A stretch of 64,000 bases of DNA, taken from Polyangiaceae bacterium. GTDB taxonomy: Bacteria; Myxococcota_A; Polyangia; Polyangiales; Polyangiaceae. The DNA lies in contig JACKEA010000002.1 of assembly GCA_020633235.1 (NCBI GenBank), positions 992,001-1,056,000 of the forward strand, in the 5' to 3' direction. Within the stretch, counting starts at the first letter, position 1. Every line of letters starts with the position of its first letter. This document shows, in pieces, positions 9,475 to 17,949 of this stretch. A program made the position numbers and the translations under genes. The notes beneath the pieces are model-generated. The model saw only the letters and a list, made by a program, of their open reading frames with translations. It made no database searches and was not told the origin of the DNA.

Positions 9475-10739
9475 CCAAAGAGCTTCACGTCTACGTCGGC
9501 AGCAATCGAGTCGGCCGCCTCTCCGCGCTGCGGGATGGGCGCGTCGACCTCGAGTACGACGCAGAGTGGCAGTCGCGTTCCGACGCCTACCCGCTCTCGC
9601 TATCGATGCCGCTGACGGCACGACATCACCGCGCGGCGGTCGTCGAACCGTTCTTGTGGGGACTCCTGCCGGACAACGAGCGGATCCTCGAGCGCTGGGC
9701 ACAGCGGTTCCAAGTATCTGCACGGAACGCGTTCGCGCTCTTGGCACACGTCGGCTCCGACTGCGCTGGAGCCCTCCGCATCCTCGAACCGAGCGTCGAC
9801 CCCACGCAGAGCGGCTCCGTCGATTGGCTCGACGAAGCCGGCGTCGCTGAGCGACTGCGGGCGCTGCGCGCGGACATTTCCGCGTGGAGAGCCGCTGCGG
9901 ACAACGGCCAGTTCAGCCTGGCGGGAGCGCAACCCAAGACAGCCTTGCTGTTCGACGGAAAGCGGTGGGGAGTTCCCAGCGGCGCCACGCCGACAACGCA
10001 CATCCTGAAGCCGGGCATCCTCGATCTGGATGCATCCGCGGAGAACGAGCACTTCTGCCTGGCGCTGGCTCGCGAGCTGGGGATCCCCGCTGCGCTCTCC
10101 GAAGTTCTGCGCTTCGAGGACCAGATCGCGATCGTAGTAGAGCGGTATGATCGCCAGTCGACCGACGCAGGCATCGTCCGTGTGCACCAAGAGGACATCT
10201 GCCAAGCGCTCTCCGTGCACCCGGCCAACAAATACGAGAACGAGGGAGGTCCCAGTGCGCGAGCGATCGTCGACCTGCTGCGGGACGTCTCGTCGGCACA
10301 GAAAGAGGACGTCCGCACCTTCCTCTCGGCGTTGATCTTCAACTGGGTCGTCGCCGGACCGGATGCACATGCAAAGAACTACTCCCTGCTCATCGGTGCC
10401 GGGGGCCAGTGCCGGCTGGCACCGCTGTATGACCTGGCGAGCGCACTGCCCTACACGGCTCTTCCCATTCAGAAGCTGAAGCTCGCGATGGAAATCGGAG
10501 GGAAGTATCGAGTGCGGGACATCGGTCGCCACCAATGGGAAAAGCTCGCCGGAGAGCTGGGGCTCGATGCGGCGCTCGTCTCGAGCATGGCGCGCGATCT
10601 CGCCGTGCGGGTTCCGGACGCCGCCAACAAAGTGCTCGAGCAGCTCGGAGACAACGGCCGCCACCCCCTGCTCCGGCGCCTCCGCGACGCGACCGAAGAG
10701 CGAGCCAAGCACTGCGCCATCATTCTCGGCGCGCCCTGA
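9471..10739 (+). CDS. hipA: HipA-type serine/threonine kinase toxin
   Basis: A 422-residue toxin kinase; characterised HipA proteins phosphorylate glutamyl-tRNA synthetase and cause growth arrest or persistence. The N-subdomain, the Ser-loop FSLAGAQPKTAL (Ser149, equivalent of the autophosphorylated Ser150), catalytic D298AHAKN and the metal-binding Asp321 in PLYDLAS are all present, so the enzyme looks active. The ATG overlaps the hipB stop by 4 bp, fixing the start. It ends 2 bp from the 3' end of the convergent ppc gene. Confidence 0.93.
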   Translation: MTKELHVYVGSNRVGRLSALRDGRVDLEYDAEWQSRSDAYPLSLSMPLTARHHRAAVVEPFLWGLLPDNERILERWAQRFQVSARNAFALLAHVGSDCAGALRILEPSVDPTQSGSVDWLDEAGVAERLRALRADISAWRAAADNGQFSLAGAQPKTALLFDGKRWGVPSGATPTTHILKPGILDLDASAENEHFCLALARELGIPAALSEVLRFEDQIAIVVERYDRQSTDAGIVRVHQEDICQALSVHPANKYENEGGPSARAIVDLLRDVSSAQKEDVRTFLSALIFNWVVAGPDAHAKNYSLLIGAGGQCRLAPLYDLASALPYTALPIQKLKLAMEIGGKYRVRDIGRHQWEKLAGELGLDAALVSSMARDLAVRVPDAANKVLEQLGDNGRHPLLRRLRDATEERAKHCAIILGAP

Positions 10740-10741
10740 GC

Positions 10742-13486
10742 TCAGCCCGTGTTGCGCATGCCTTGAGCGATGCCGTTCACGGTGGAGCCGATGCCCCGGG
10801 CCACGAGCTCGGCGTCGGCCTCCGACAGCCCTCCCCCGCGCTTCTTCTTGATCAGCGAGACCTGCAGCAGGTGGAGCGGGTCGATGTACGGATTGCGCAG
10901 CCGGATGGCGCTGCGCAAGAAGCGATGCTCCTCCAAGAGCTCGCTGCGATCGCGGATCGCGAGGATGGCGCTCACCGTCCGCTCGAGCTCCTGGGACAGC
11001 TCGTCGAGCAGCGCGCGATTGCCGCCCAGCTCCGTGACGTACAGCTCCGCGACCGTCAGATCCGCCTTGGCGCACACCATCTCCATCTTGGAGAGCAGAT
11101 CGTCGAAGAACGGCCAGCGCGCGGCCATGGCGCGCAAGCGCTCGAGTCCACCGGGTGCGGCCATGACGTCCGTGAGGGCCGTGCCCGCGCCGAGCCAACC
11201 AGGAAGCAACAAACGAGACTGAGTCCACCCGAACACCCACGGGATGGCGCGGATGCCCTTCATGCTTCCGGTGCCGCTCTTGCGGTACGCCGGGCGCGAG
11301 CCAAAGTGCACGTTGGCGAGCTCCGAGAGCGGCGTCGCCGTCTGCAGCAGCTGAAACAGCTCCGGGCTCTCGTGCACGGTGCGGCGAAACACCGCCAAGG
11401 CGCGCTGGGACAGATCTTCCATCGTGGCTTCGAAGCCGGATAGCTCTCCGCTCTTCAGGTCCTTGCGGAAGTCCGTGCGGCTCGCCATCACCGCGGCGCT
11501 CAGCATGATCTCGAGGCTGCGCTCGGCAATGCTGGTGATGCCGAACTTCTGGCTGATGACCTCGCCCTGCTCGGTGACCTTCACGCCGGGGCCAATGCTC
11601 CCGGGCGGCAGCGCGGAAAAGGCCCGATACACCGGGGATCCGCCGCCGCGGCCGACGGTGCCGCCGCGACCGTGGAACAAGGAGAGCGCGACGCCGGCAT
11701 CGCTCGCGACCCGCACCAAGCGCTCCTGCGCGCGGTACAAGATCCACGCGGCGGCCAACACGCCCACGTCCTTGGCGGAGTCGGAATAGCCGAGCATGAT
11801 CTCTTGGCGCTTGCCGCGCGCGGCGAGCTGCCGCTGGTAGGCGGGGTTTTGGAACAGCGCGCGCATCGTCCCCTCGGCCCCTTCGAGATCCGAGCCCGTC
11901 TCGAACAGCGGCACGATGTCCAGAGTGCTCTTCGGCGCGCTGCCCGCGAGATCCACCAGGCCGCACTCCCGCGCGAGCATCAGCGCGCCCAGCACGTGGG
12001 CGGGGGTTTCCGCCATGCTGAGCACGAAGGTGTCCGCGGCACGCACGCCCAGCTCGCTCTGGATCTGGCGCACGGCGTCGAACACGCCGAGCACCTTGCG
12101 CGTGTCCTCCGGCAGCTCGGTGTAGGGCGAGATCAGCGGCCGGCGCGCGAGGAGCTCCCGCGTGAGGCTCGCTTCGTCCGGCGTGCTCACGCCCACGGCG
12201 GCGGTAATCTGCTCGAGCGCGTGCGCGTGAACGGAGCTGTCCTCGCGCATGTCGAGCTCCATGCCGTGAAAGCCGAAGCGCTCCACCCGACGGATCATCG
12301 GCATCACGTGGGCGTCCAGGGTGTGAGTGGCGCCCGCGGACTCGAGCACGGTGGCGCACAGCTCCAAATCCGCGAGCAGCGCCTCGGGCTCGCCATAGGC
12401 CGCGGGATCCTCCGCTGCTTCTCCCGAATCCCGAGCCTCGATCATGCGCCGGCGACGCCGACAGCGTTCCTCGGCAAAGCTACACAAAAGGCGCAGCGGC
12501 TCGTCGGCGTCTCGCCGCGCGTTCCGCTCCCAGGTCTCCGACAAGAGCGCCTTGTACTCCGCCACGCGCTCGCGTAGCGCCTCCGGGGGCTCCGCGATGC
12601 CGGCAGAAAGACTCAGCTGCTCGATCAAGCGTTGGAGATCCGCTTCGTAGGAGAGCAGCACCGCGCGCCCCGCCCGGCGCGCCGCCGAGACCGTGGTCTC
12701 CGGCGTCACGAACGGGTTGCCATCGCGGTCGCCCCCCACCCAGGAGCCGAGCTCCACCGGCACCCGCACGCCCAGGGGCTCGCCGTACGCCTCGCGAAAC
12801 GCCGCATCGAAGGCATGCGCGACGTGATCCGTCGCATCCATCAACCGATCCGACAGGTACCACACCACGTTGCTCACTTCGTCCAGCACGCTGGGCCGGT
12901 CGTGGCGCACTTCGCTGGTGAGCCACAAGAGCTCCACCTCTGCCGCGAGGTCCACGTCCGCCCGCGCGCGCTCGGCGTCGGATTCCGCGCGGTCCCGCCG
13001 CAAGAGCGCGTCCGCCACCCGACTCTGGAGCAGGAGCACCGTGCGCCGCGTGGCCTCGGTGGGATGGGCCGTGAGCACCGGCCGCACCCACTGCGCCGCG
13101 ATCGCGCGGCGCGCCGCCTCGGCGTCCGCCCCGCTCTCCTTCAAGCGCGCGAACAGCCAACGCGGCGAGGCGTGCTTCGGTTGGTCCGACGAAAATTGTC
13201 GCCGGCGCCGCACGCGGTGCACCTGCTCCGCGGTGTTGATCAGCAAGAAGAACAGCGTGAACGCCCGAGCCACGTCCGCCGCCACCGAAAGCGGCAGTGC
13301 GTCCACCCGGGCCAACAGCTCGCCCAGCGCAGCACCGCCGTTGCGACGCCGGTCGCGGCTCGCCACTCGTAGCGACTCCACGGCCTCGTACGTCTGCTGT
13401 CCGGAGAGCCGCGCGATCACCTGTCCTAGCGTGGCGCCCAGCCGCCGCACGTCGTCGGCCAGCGGGCGATGTTCGTCATTCGGCAC
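10742..13486 (-). CDS. ppc: Phosphoenolpyruvate carboxylase
   Basis: A 914-residue enzyme making oxaloacetate from PEP and bicarbonate, replenishing the TCA cycle. Signature motifs are all present: catalytic His141 in VLTAHPTEA, GSWVGGDRDGNP at about 247, catalytic Lys572 in YSDSAKD, the mobile loop FHGRGGTVGRGGG at about 604-616, and the C-terminal RNTG that binds the active site. Length is normal. It is monocistronic and tail to tail with hipA, 2 bp apart, leaving no room for a separate terminator. Confidence 0.98.
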   Translation of the reverse strand: MPNDEHRPLADDVRRLGATLGQVIARLSGQQTYEAVESLRVASRDRRRNGGAALGELLARVDALPLSVAADVARAFTLFFLLINTAEQVHRVRRRRQFSSDQPKHASPRWLFARLKESGADAEAARRAIAAQWVRPVLTAHPTEATRRTVLLLQSRVADALLRRDRAESDAERARADVDLAAEVELLWLTSEVRHDRPSVLDEVSNVVWYLSDRLMDATDHVAHAFDAAFREAYGEPLGVRVPVELGSWVGGDRDGNPFVTPETTVSAARRAGRAVLLSYEADLQRLIEQLSLSAGIAEPPEALRERVAEYKALLSETWERNARRDADEPLRLLCSFAEERCRRRRRMIEARDSGEAAEDPAAYGEPEALLADLELCATVLESAGATHTLDAHVMPMIRRVERFGFHGMELDMREDSSVHAHALEQITAAVGVSTPDEASLTRELLARRPLISPYTELPEDTRKVLGVFDAVRQIQSELGVRAADTFVLSMAETPAHVLGALMLARECGLVDLAGSAPKSTLDIVPLFETGSDLEGAEGTMRALFQNPAYQRQLAARGKRQEIMLGYSDSAKDVGVLAAAWILYRAQERLVRVASDAGVALSLFHGRGGTVGRGGGSPVYRAFSALPPGSIGPGVKVTEQGEVISQKFGITSIAERSLEIMLSAAVMASRTDFRKDLKSGELSGFEATMEDLSQRALAVFRRTVHESPELFQLLQTATPLSELANVHFGSRPAYRKSGTGSMKGIRAIPWVFGWTQSRLLLPGWLGAGTALTDVMAAPGGLERLRAMAARWPFFDDLLSKMEMVCAKADLTVAELYVTELGGNRALLDELSQELERTVSAILAIRDRSELLEEHRFLRSAIRLRNPYIDPLHLLQVSLIKKKRGGGLSEADAELVARGIGSTVNGIAQGMRNTG

Positions 13487-13543
13487 GGCGTCAGCTTGGC
13501 ACCGCGCCCTGTCGATCGAAAGTGCCGGAGCCTCTACAATTGG

Positions 13544-13564
13544 ATGTTGGTCCGCCGCGGAACC
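13544..13564. repeat. Dispersed 20-bp repeat, single copy
   Basis: This copy, with core GTTGGTCCGCCGCGGAACC, lies upstream of ppc, next to an HNH-gene relic. It has no inverted partner nearby. Confidence 0.7.
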
Positions 13565-13580
13565 TCACGAACGTCACGGC

Positions 13581-13671
13581 AGGAGCTCGTCTTGCCTCTC
13601 CCGCGCCTCGGCCTCCGCAGCATTCGAATGCGCGCCGACGCTGCTCGCGTTCCATTCGCTGGCGAAGGTCG
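13581..13671 (-). pseudogene. 3' relic of an HNH endonuclease gene
   Basis: The stretch 13581-13620 matches the 3' part of the intact HNH gene (about 15630-15670) at roughly 36 of 40 positions. 13631-13671 is then a perfect 41-bp match to 17460-17500. No reading frame of useful length survives. It marks a further, almost erased copy at the edge of the HNH cluster. Confidence 0.6.
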
Positions 13672-13723
13672 CGCCGGGCGCCGACTCCCGTCGTCCTTCT
13701 CCAACGAGACCCTCCGCGCCGTC

Positions 13724-14116
13724 TCAGAACGGAATGTCGTCGTAGTCGAGCTCGGCGTCGGGCAGTTCCAGCAAGAGCCGCTCCTCCTCGGCCTCCCTCG
13801 CTTGGCGCGCGGCGATGAGCTGCGCCTTCACGTTGGCGTGATGCTCGAGGATGTTTTGCGCGAGGTCGCGCACGCGCGCGTTCGAATGTGCGAGCAGCCC
13901 CTCGATGAACCCGCGATGCTTCCGTGGCACGAGACTGTGGTCCCGCATCGCTCGGGATACGTCGTTTTGTATCGAGCGAAACTCGAGCTCGTCCTTGCCG
14001 AGGTGCGCGCACTCGCGGCACAAGTGTCGCCCGTGCCCGCGACCTGAAAACTTCTCGTTCGGCTTGTGGCGCCGACAGCTCCAGCAGTAGTGACCCGGGC
14101 GGCGCCGTTTCGCCAT
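13724..14116 (-). CDS. Small zinc-ribbon-like protein
   Basis: A 130-residue hydrophilic protein. Cys11-x2-Cys14 and Cys33-x2-Cys36 (YCWSC and HLCREC) form a likely zinc ribbon or knuckle; the rest is helical and charged, ending LPDAELDYDDIPF. It is probably cytoplasmic and possibly nucleic-acid binding, but no family is recognised. Start: ATG 14116 is preferred; a GTG at 14137 would add seven residues. It lies inside the HNH-gene graveyard. Confidence 0.6.
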   Translation of the reverse strand: MAKRRRPGHYCWSCRRHKPNEKFSGRGHGRHLCRECAHLGKDELEFRSIQNDVSRAMRDHSLVPRKHRGFIEGLLAHSNARVRDLAQNILEHHANVKAQLIAARQAREAEEERLLLELPDAELDYDDIPF

Positions 14117-14137
14117 GCCCTCGATGGTAGCGAACAC

Positions 14138-14338
14138 ATGCTACGCTCGCACCACTCTGGTCGCCGCCGCAAAGAACCACGGCTGCAGTTCCACGTGCTG
14201 AACGAGGTCCGCTACGAGGTTCGAGATGCCAGCGTCTGCTTGGCGGGTCTCGCCGTCCGCTCCCTCGAGGCCCACCTCGAGCACCCAACGCTGACGCAGG
14301 CCATCAAAGCGTTTCGGGCGTCGCTCGCCGAAGACTGA
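14138..14338 (+). CDS. Short hypothetical protein, doubtful
   Basis: A 66-residue frame from ATG 14138 (MLRSHHSGRRRKEPRLQ) to TGA at 14336-14338, divergent from the zinc-ribbon gene. The middle part (VLNEVRYEVRDASVCLAGL) could be a folded mini-domain, but there is no recognised motif and no clear ribosome-binding site. It may be a chance frame. Confidence 0.3.
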   Translation: MLRSHHSGRRRKEPRLQFHVLNEVRYEVRDASVCLAGLAVRSLEAHLEHPTLTQAIKAFRASLAED

Positions 14339-14395
14339 CGATCTCGGTTCTCCTCCTCCTGCTCGGAACAGGAGACGACGCTTCGCTAGCGAGGC

Positions 14396-15420
14396 TCAGC
14401 GCGGCGTGAGCCTGCGCAGCGCCTCCCGAATCAGCTGGTCCAAGGGCAAGCGTTCGGCCTCTGTGCCGAGCGCCGCGACCACCTTGCAGCACTCGGTCTT
14501 CTTGAAGCCCATGGTGACGAGCGCCACGCGGAGCTTGTCGCACTTGTCCTTCGCATTCTGAGCCGCGCCACCCTGCTCCGCCCTTGATCGGGCGCGGCGG
14601 ATCTTCTCGTCGATGACTTCGCTGCCATAGGCTTGTCGTGCGTGGAGATCGTTATGCGCCGCGCACAGAAGACGACCGTTGCGCGCTTCGCCACCGCCAC
14701 CCTTGCCGCGCGGGTCGACGTGGTCGTACTGAAGGAACGCGCGCGCCGTGCAGCGGACACCCGACGAAGAGACGTAGGCGCACTGCGCTCCATCGCGTTC
14801 GTAGACTTCACGCTTGTCCGCACGGCTCGGCCTTCGGTCCTTGCGACCCCCGGAGCGCCGCGGCCGCTCGGTCTTGCCCCACTGCTTGTTCTCGAGCTCG
14901 CGAATCAGCGCGTCGAGGGCACGTTCCAAGACGACCTCGAGCTTTCGGCTCACGTGGCTCATCAGGTTCTGGGCGTGCTCGAGCTTCGCTCTCAGCTCCG
15001 CGCTGCCGCTGAAATGCACGAGAAAGCGCTCCTCCGACAGCGGCTCCACGCGGGAACGCGGCGCGCCGTCCAGGCCCAAACTACCTTGTTCGGAAGGGCG
15101 CGACCCGGCCGACAGCGGCTCCACGCGATCCGGAACGTCCGGCTTCGGAAACCAGCGCGCGAGTACGATCAAGATGTCCGCTTTGGTCTTGCCGGCCACG
15201 TCTTCGAGCAGCTGAGCGTGATTCTCGGGCGTGAGGCGCTTGGCGATGAGCGAAAGCCCGGTGAGGTGCAAGCGGCCATCCGCGATCATCTCCAGCGCGA
15301 GGGGATAGCTCTTCGCCGCGTGCGCGCCGGAGACGCTGCGGTGCGCCTGGCCCTCACTCATCCCGAGGCAGCGCACGCACAGATCGTAGAGCGACGAGTA
15401 GCCGCGCACTAACCCCAGTG
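14396..15420 (-). pseudogene. HNH endonuclease, 3' part of an interrupted gene
   Basis: A 337-codon frame (from GTG 15409) holds the C-terminal 85% of an HNH endonuclease: the helical middle domain (GYSSLYDLCVRCLGMSEG onward) and a C-terminal HNH site with QYDHVDPRGKGG and NGRLLCAAHN. It is closely similar to the intact copy at 15497-16669 but lacks the first 60 or so residues. Those residues lie in the same strand and frame at 17043-17222. Joining both pieces at the CACTG shared by their ends gives one uninterrupted gene of about 399 codons. As it stands the piece is probably inactive. Confidence 0.75.
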
Positions 15421-15496
15421 CTCACCTGAGTCGGTCCTCTCTCACAAGCTGCGGCCCGGCGTCGTTCGGCGCGGAATCAGCCCGCGCGCATCGCGC

Positions 15497-16669
15497 TTAC
15501 CGGGGAACGAGCAATGCCAGTGCACGACGGAGCAGCTCTTCCAGCGAGAGGCTGCGGGCTTCGGCAGCGAGCTTCTCCGTCGCCTTCGTGGCTTCGGCCT
15601 TCTTGAAGCCTTGGCTCGTCAGCGCCAAGAGGAGCTTGTCTTGCTTCTCCCGCGCGTCGGCATCCGCAGCGTCCTCGGTGTCTGAACGCCTTCGCTGACG
15701 AAGGCGAATCTTCTCTTCGACGTACTCGCGGCCGAAGGTCTTCTTGGCCGCATTCAAATTGTGGCTGGCGCAGAACACCCGACCATTGGAAGCGCCATCG
15801 CCACCACCAACGCCGGTGGCTTCGATGTGGTCGTACTGGAGATACGCCGTCGCCGTGCAGCGCACACCGGACTCCGACACGAAGCAGCACTGGGCCCCGT
15901 CGCGTTCGTACACCTCGCGCCGGGCCGCACGGCCGGGCTCGCCCGGCTTCGTTCCGCGGGAGCGGCGCGGCTTGTCCGTAACGCCCCAGCGCTTCTTCTC
16001 CAGCTCGCGGATCAGCGCGTCGAGCGCCCGCTCGACCACGACCTCCAGCTCGCGGCTCACGTGGCTCATCAGGTTCTGGGCGTGCTCGAGCTTCGCTTTC
16101 AGGCACTCTCCGGCGCTAAAATGTACCTCGAAGCGCCCTTCCGAGAGCGGCTCCACGCCCGGCGCCGGACCTTTTCCGCCAGTGCGCAGCGGCTTCACCT
16201 GGTCCGGAACGTCCGGCTTGGGGAACCAGCGCGCGAGCACGACGCGAATCCCCGCGCTGGTCTTGCCGGCGGCTTCTTCCAGGAGCGCACTGTGATTTTC
16301 CTGCGTGAGCCGCGGAGCCAAGAGCGAAAGCCCGGAAAGGTGCAGATCTCCGCTCGCGAGCAGCGTGAGCACGACCGGAAACGAGCGCGCTGCCCGCGCC
16401 CCGGCGATGCTCCGATACGCCGTGCCCTCGCTCATCCCGAGGCCACGCACGCAGAAGTCGAACATGGACGAGTATCCCTCGTCGAACACGAGCTCGCGCC
16501 GGTCGATTTCGGCGAGGTGGGCGACCAAGTGCGCGGTGGCTTTGCGCCGACCGGCGTTGGCCACGACCGCGCTGGACCAGAGATCGCGATTGGAGAGGTC
16601 TTGAAGTGCGGAGAGCGCAGTGCGCTCGGTGGCAGACGGTTCTACGGAAATGGCTTTGGACGATGACAT
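15497..16669 (-). CDS. HNH endonuclease (DUF222/REP13E12-like architecture)
   Basis: A 390-residue protein with an N-terminal helical region (about 20-250, including LSNRDLWSSAVVANAGRRKA and GYSSMFDFC) and a C-terminal HNH domain: ERDGAQCCF, a Cys pair, LQYDHIEATGVGG and NGRVFCASHN. This is a metal-dependent DNA-cutting fold. ATG 16669 was chosen because the intact protein start MSSSK matches the start MSSQN of the interrupted copy, and both are preceded by a similar upstream block with GACATACCA about 25 bp away. It is the only complete member of the local HNH family. Confidence 0.85.
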   Translation of the reverse strand: MSSSKAISVEPSATERTALSALQDLSNRDLWSSAVVANAGRRKATAHLVAHLAEIDRRELVFDEGYSSMFDFCVRGLGMSEGTAYRSIAGARAARSFPVVLTLLASGDLHLSGLSLLAPRLTQENHSALLEEAAGKTSAGIRVVLARWFPKPDVPDQVKPLRTGGKGPAPGVEPLSEGRFEVHFSAGECLKAKLEHAQNLMSHVSRELEVVVERALDALIRELEKKRWGVTDKPRRSRGTKPGEPGRAARREVYERDGAQCCFVSESGVRCTATAYLQYDHIEATGVGGGDGASNGRVFCASHNLNAAKKTFGREYVEEKIRLRQRRRSDTEDAADADAREKQDKLLLALTSQGFKKAEATKATEKLAAEARSLSLEELLRRALALLVPR

Positions 16670-17042
16670 GACAAACCCCCGTGGTTTCCCCGGACATACC
16701 ATGGGAAATTTCGCCTTCTTCAGCGCCCTCTCGAGACGCTTTCGCAGAGCGGACAGCTCGAAGAGCGATTTGCTTTCGAACGCGCGCCCAGTGGGCGCAC
16801 GTGTGCTGCGCAGGCACTGTGCGAACGAGAGCGACGAAATGAGAGCGCGGAGCGTCCGAAATCTCGTCAACTGAAATCGTCTTCGCGGTGTCGAATTCTG
16901 TCGTCCGCTTCGCACTCGTCTCGGATCGCCATCGTTGCAGACATTCCGGCCGCTTGGTCCGCCATCGAACGACGCGCGGCAGCGGCGGCACCTGTCCGTC
17001 GCTCTCGCCGGAGTGGCACCGATGGTGGTCAACCCAGGTGAA
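16670..17042 (-). other. Non-coding upstream part of the putative HNH element
   Basis: About 370 bp with no supported gene. The first ~40 bp next to the HNH start resemble the region before the interrupted HNH gene (GACATACCA at 16693-16701 against 17245-17253, at nearly equal distance from the ATG), so this is probably a duplicated promoter. The rest shows nothing recognisable. Confidence 0.45.
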
Positions 17043-17222
17043 CAGTGGGTCTAGGTGCAGCCGCCGCTCTTCGATGAGCGCGAGATGCATTAGAAGTCGT
17101 GCGATCGCACGGCGACGAGCGGCGTTCGCCGTGAGCGTACTTTGCCAAAGCGCGTCGTTCGAGAGCGCACCGAGCTCTTGCTGCCCATCGGATTCGTGAC
17201 GTTCGTGGTTCTGGCTCGACAT
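17043..17222 (-). pseudogene. HNH endonuclease, 5' part of an interrupted gene
   Basis: From ATG 17222 the frame reads MSSQNHERHESDG, then LSNDALWQSTLTANAARRRA and LMHLALIEERRLHLDP, closely matching the first 60 residues of the intact HNH protein. Similarity ends abruptly at codon 59-60 (17043), exactly at the CAGTG boundary. The missing remainder is at 14396-15420. Confidence 0.75.
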
Positions 17223-17622
17223 GAGTCCCCCTTGGGTTCCCATCGACATACCACGCGAATTTTTGGCTCCTACAGTGCCTCGCTGGTGCGCGTTCAGAGC
17301 GCGGGATGCTTTGGAAATCGAAACCGAACCGAAACGCACACAGCGCGCAGTTGTGCTCCCGCACGCTGGCATCGTGACGCGAGACGCGATCCCTCGGAGC
17401 CGTGCGCTCGAAGTCTTGTCGAGCAAATTCGACATCGAATCGTTCTTTTCTCGGTTGCTCGCGCCGACGCTGCTCGCGTTCCATTCGCTGGCGAAGGTCG
17501 TACAGCTGAAGCTCTCGAGAACCCCGTGATGGAAGCGCTGCGCGACATCGCGGAGCTCGGCAGTCCTGTGCGCCCTCCGAAACGGTCGAACCAACCGAGA
17601 GCCACGACTTTTCGTTCAAGGC
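17223..17622. other. 400-bp region with HNH-family relic and no supported gene
   Basis: The part next to 17222 carries the conserved HNH upstream block. At 17460-17500 there is a perfect 41-bp copy of 13631-13671, apparently from the 3' region of yet another lost HNH gene. No convincing coding frame was seen. Confidence 0.45.
17460..17500. repeat. 41-bp direct repeat shared with 13631-13671
   Basis: The two copies are identical over 41 bp and diverge immediately on both sides; they flank the whole HNH cluster, 3.8 kb apart. They translate in the HNH strand as RQRMEREQRRR-like charged sequence. Confidence 0.8.
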
Positions 17623-17856
17623 GTGCCAGCGTGTGCCGCTCTCCGAGACTTGGAGCTCGTCAACGGGTATTTCTGCCGCAACTGCGCGGACGTGGAGCTG
17701 GCCAAGAAGGGGATCGATCCCGCGCACCCGACCCGCGAGGTCGCGGGCAGCGAGGTCTACGTTCCTCCGAAGGACGACGACCCGCGGCAGAACCTGGGGG
17801 TGAACGCGCCGGAGCCGGGCGCGGACGTGGGCTCTCGGCTCAACCTGTACGCCTGA
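17623..17856 (+). CDS. Short protein with CxxC motif, possibly a truncated gene
   Basis: A 77-codon frame from GTG 17623. It contains NGYFCRNCADVELAKKGIDP (one Cys pair), then a hydrophilic tail ending GSRLNLYA. Codon use looks coding. A single CxxC suggests half of a zinc ribbon, and the start is weak, so this may be the surviving 3' end of a longer gene cut by HNH-cluster rearrangement. The family is not recognised. Confidence 0.4.
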   Translation: MPACAALRDLELVNGYFCRNCADVELAKKGIDPAHPTREVAGSEVYVPPKDDDPRQNLGVNAPEPGADVGSRLNLYA

Positions 17857-17949
17857 GCGAAAATTGTCTTGAGTCGCTCCAGATATATATGTAGGTGTCT
17901 GTAGGTCGCTGTCGGCGGCTCACCTACTCACGCCAATTGGGGTCTGCTC

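Larger units (their letters stand above)
15421..17042 (-). mobile_element. Putative 1.6-kb insertion element carrying an HNH gene
   Basis: The segment is bounded by a 5-bp direct repeat CAGTG (15416-15420 and 17043-17047). One base inside each boundary the two ends read, on opposite strands, TCACCTGAGTCG and TCACCTGGGTTG, a 12-bp imperfect terminal inverted repeat (10 of 12). It splits another HNH gene in frame. The only gene inside is the intact HNH gene at 15497-16669. About 370 bp upstream of that gene, within the element, holds no other coding frame I can support. It resembles the behaviour of REP13E12-type HNH repeats of mycobacteria, by analogy only. Autonomy of movement is unproven. 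Confidence 0.6.

Noticed and set aside
9600..12359. A 919-codon minus-strand frame across hipA and ppc
   Set aside because: It is antisense to hipA and out of frame with ppc. The translated sequence is low-complexity and Arg-rich.
15410..15496. Possible small gene between the two HNH frames
   Set aside because: The stretch has no open frame of useful length and is better explained as the left end of the putative insertion element.
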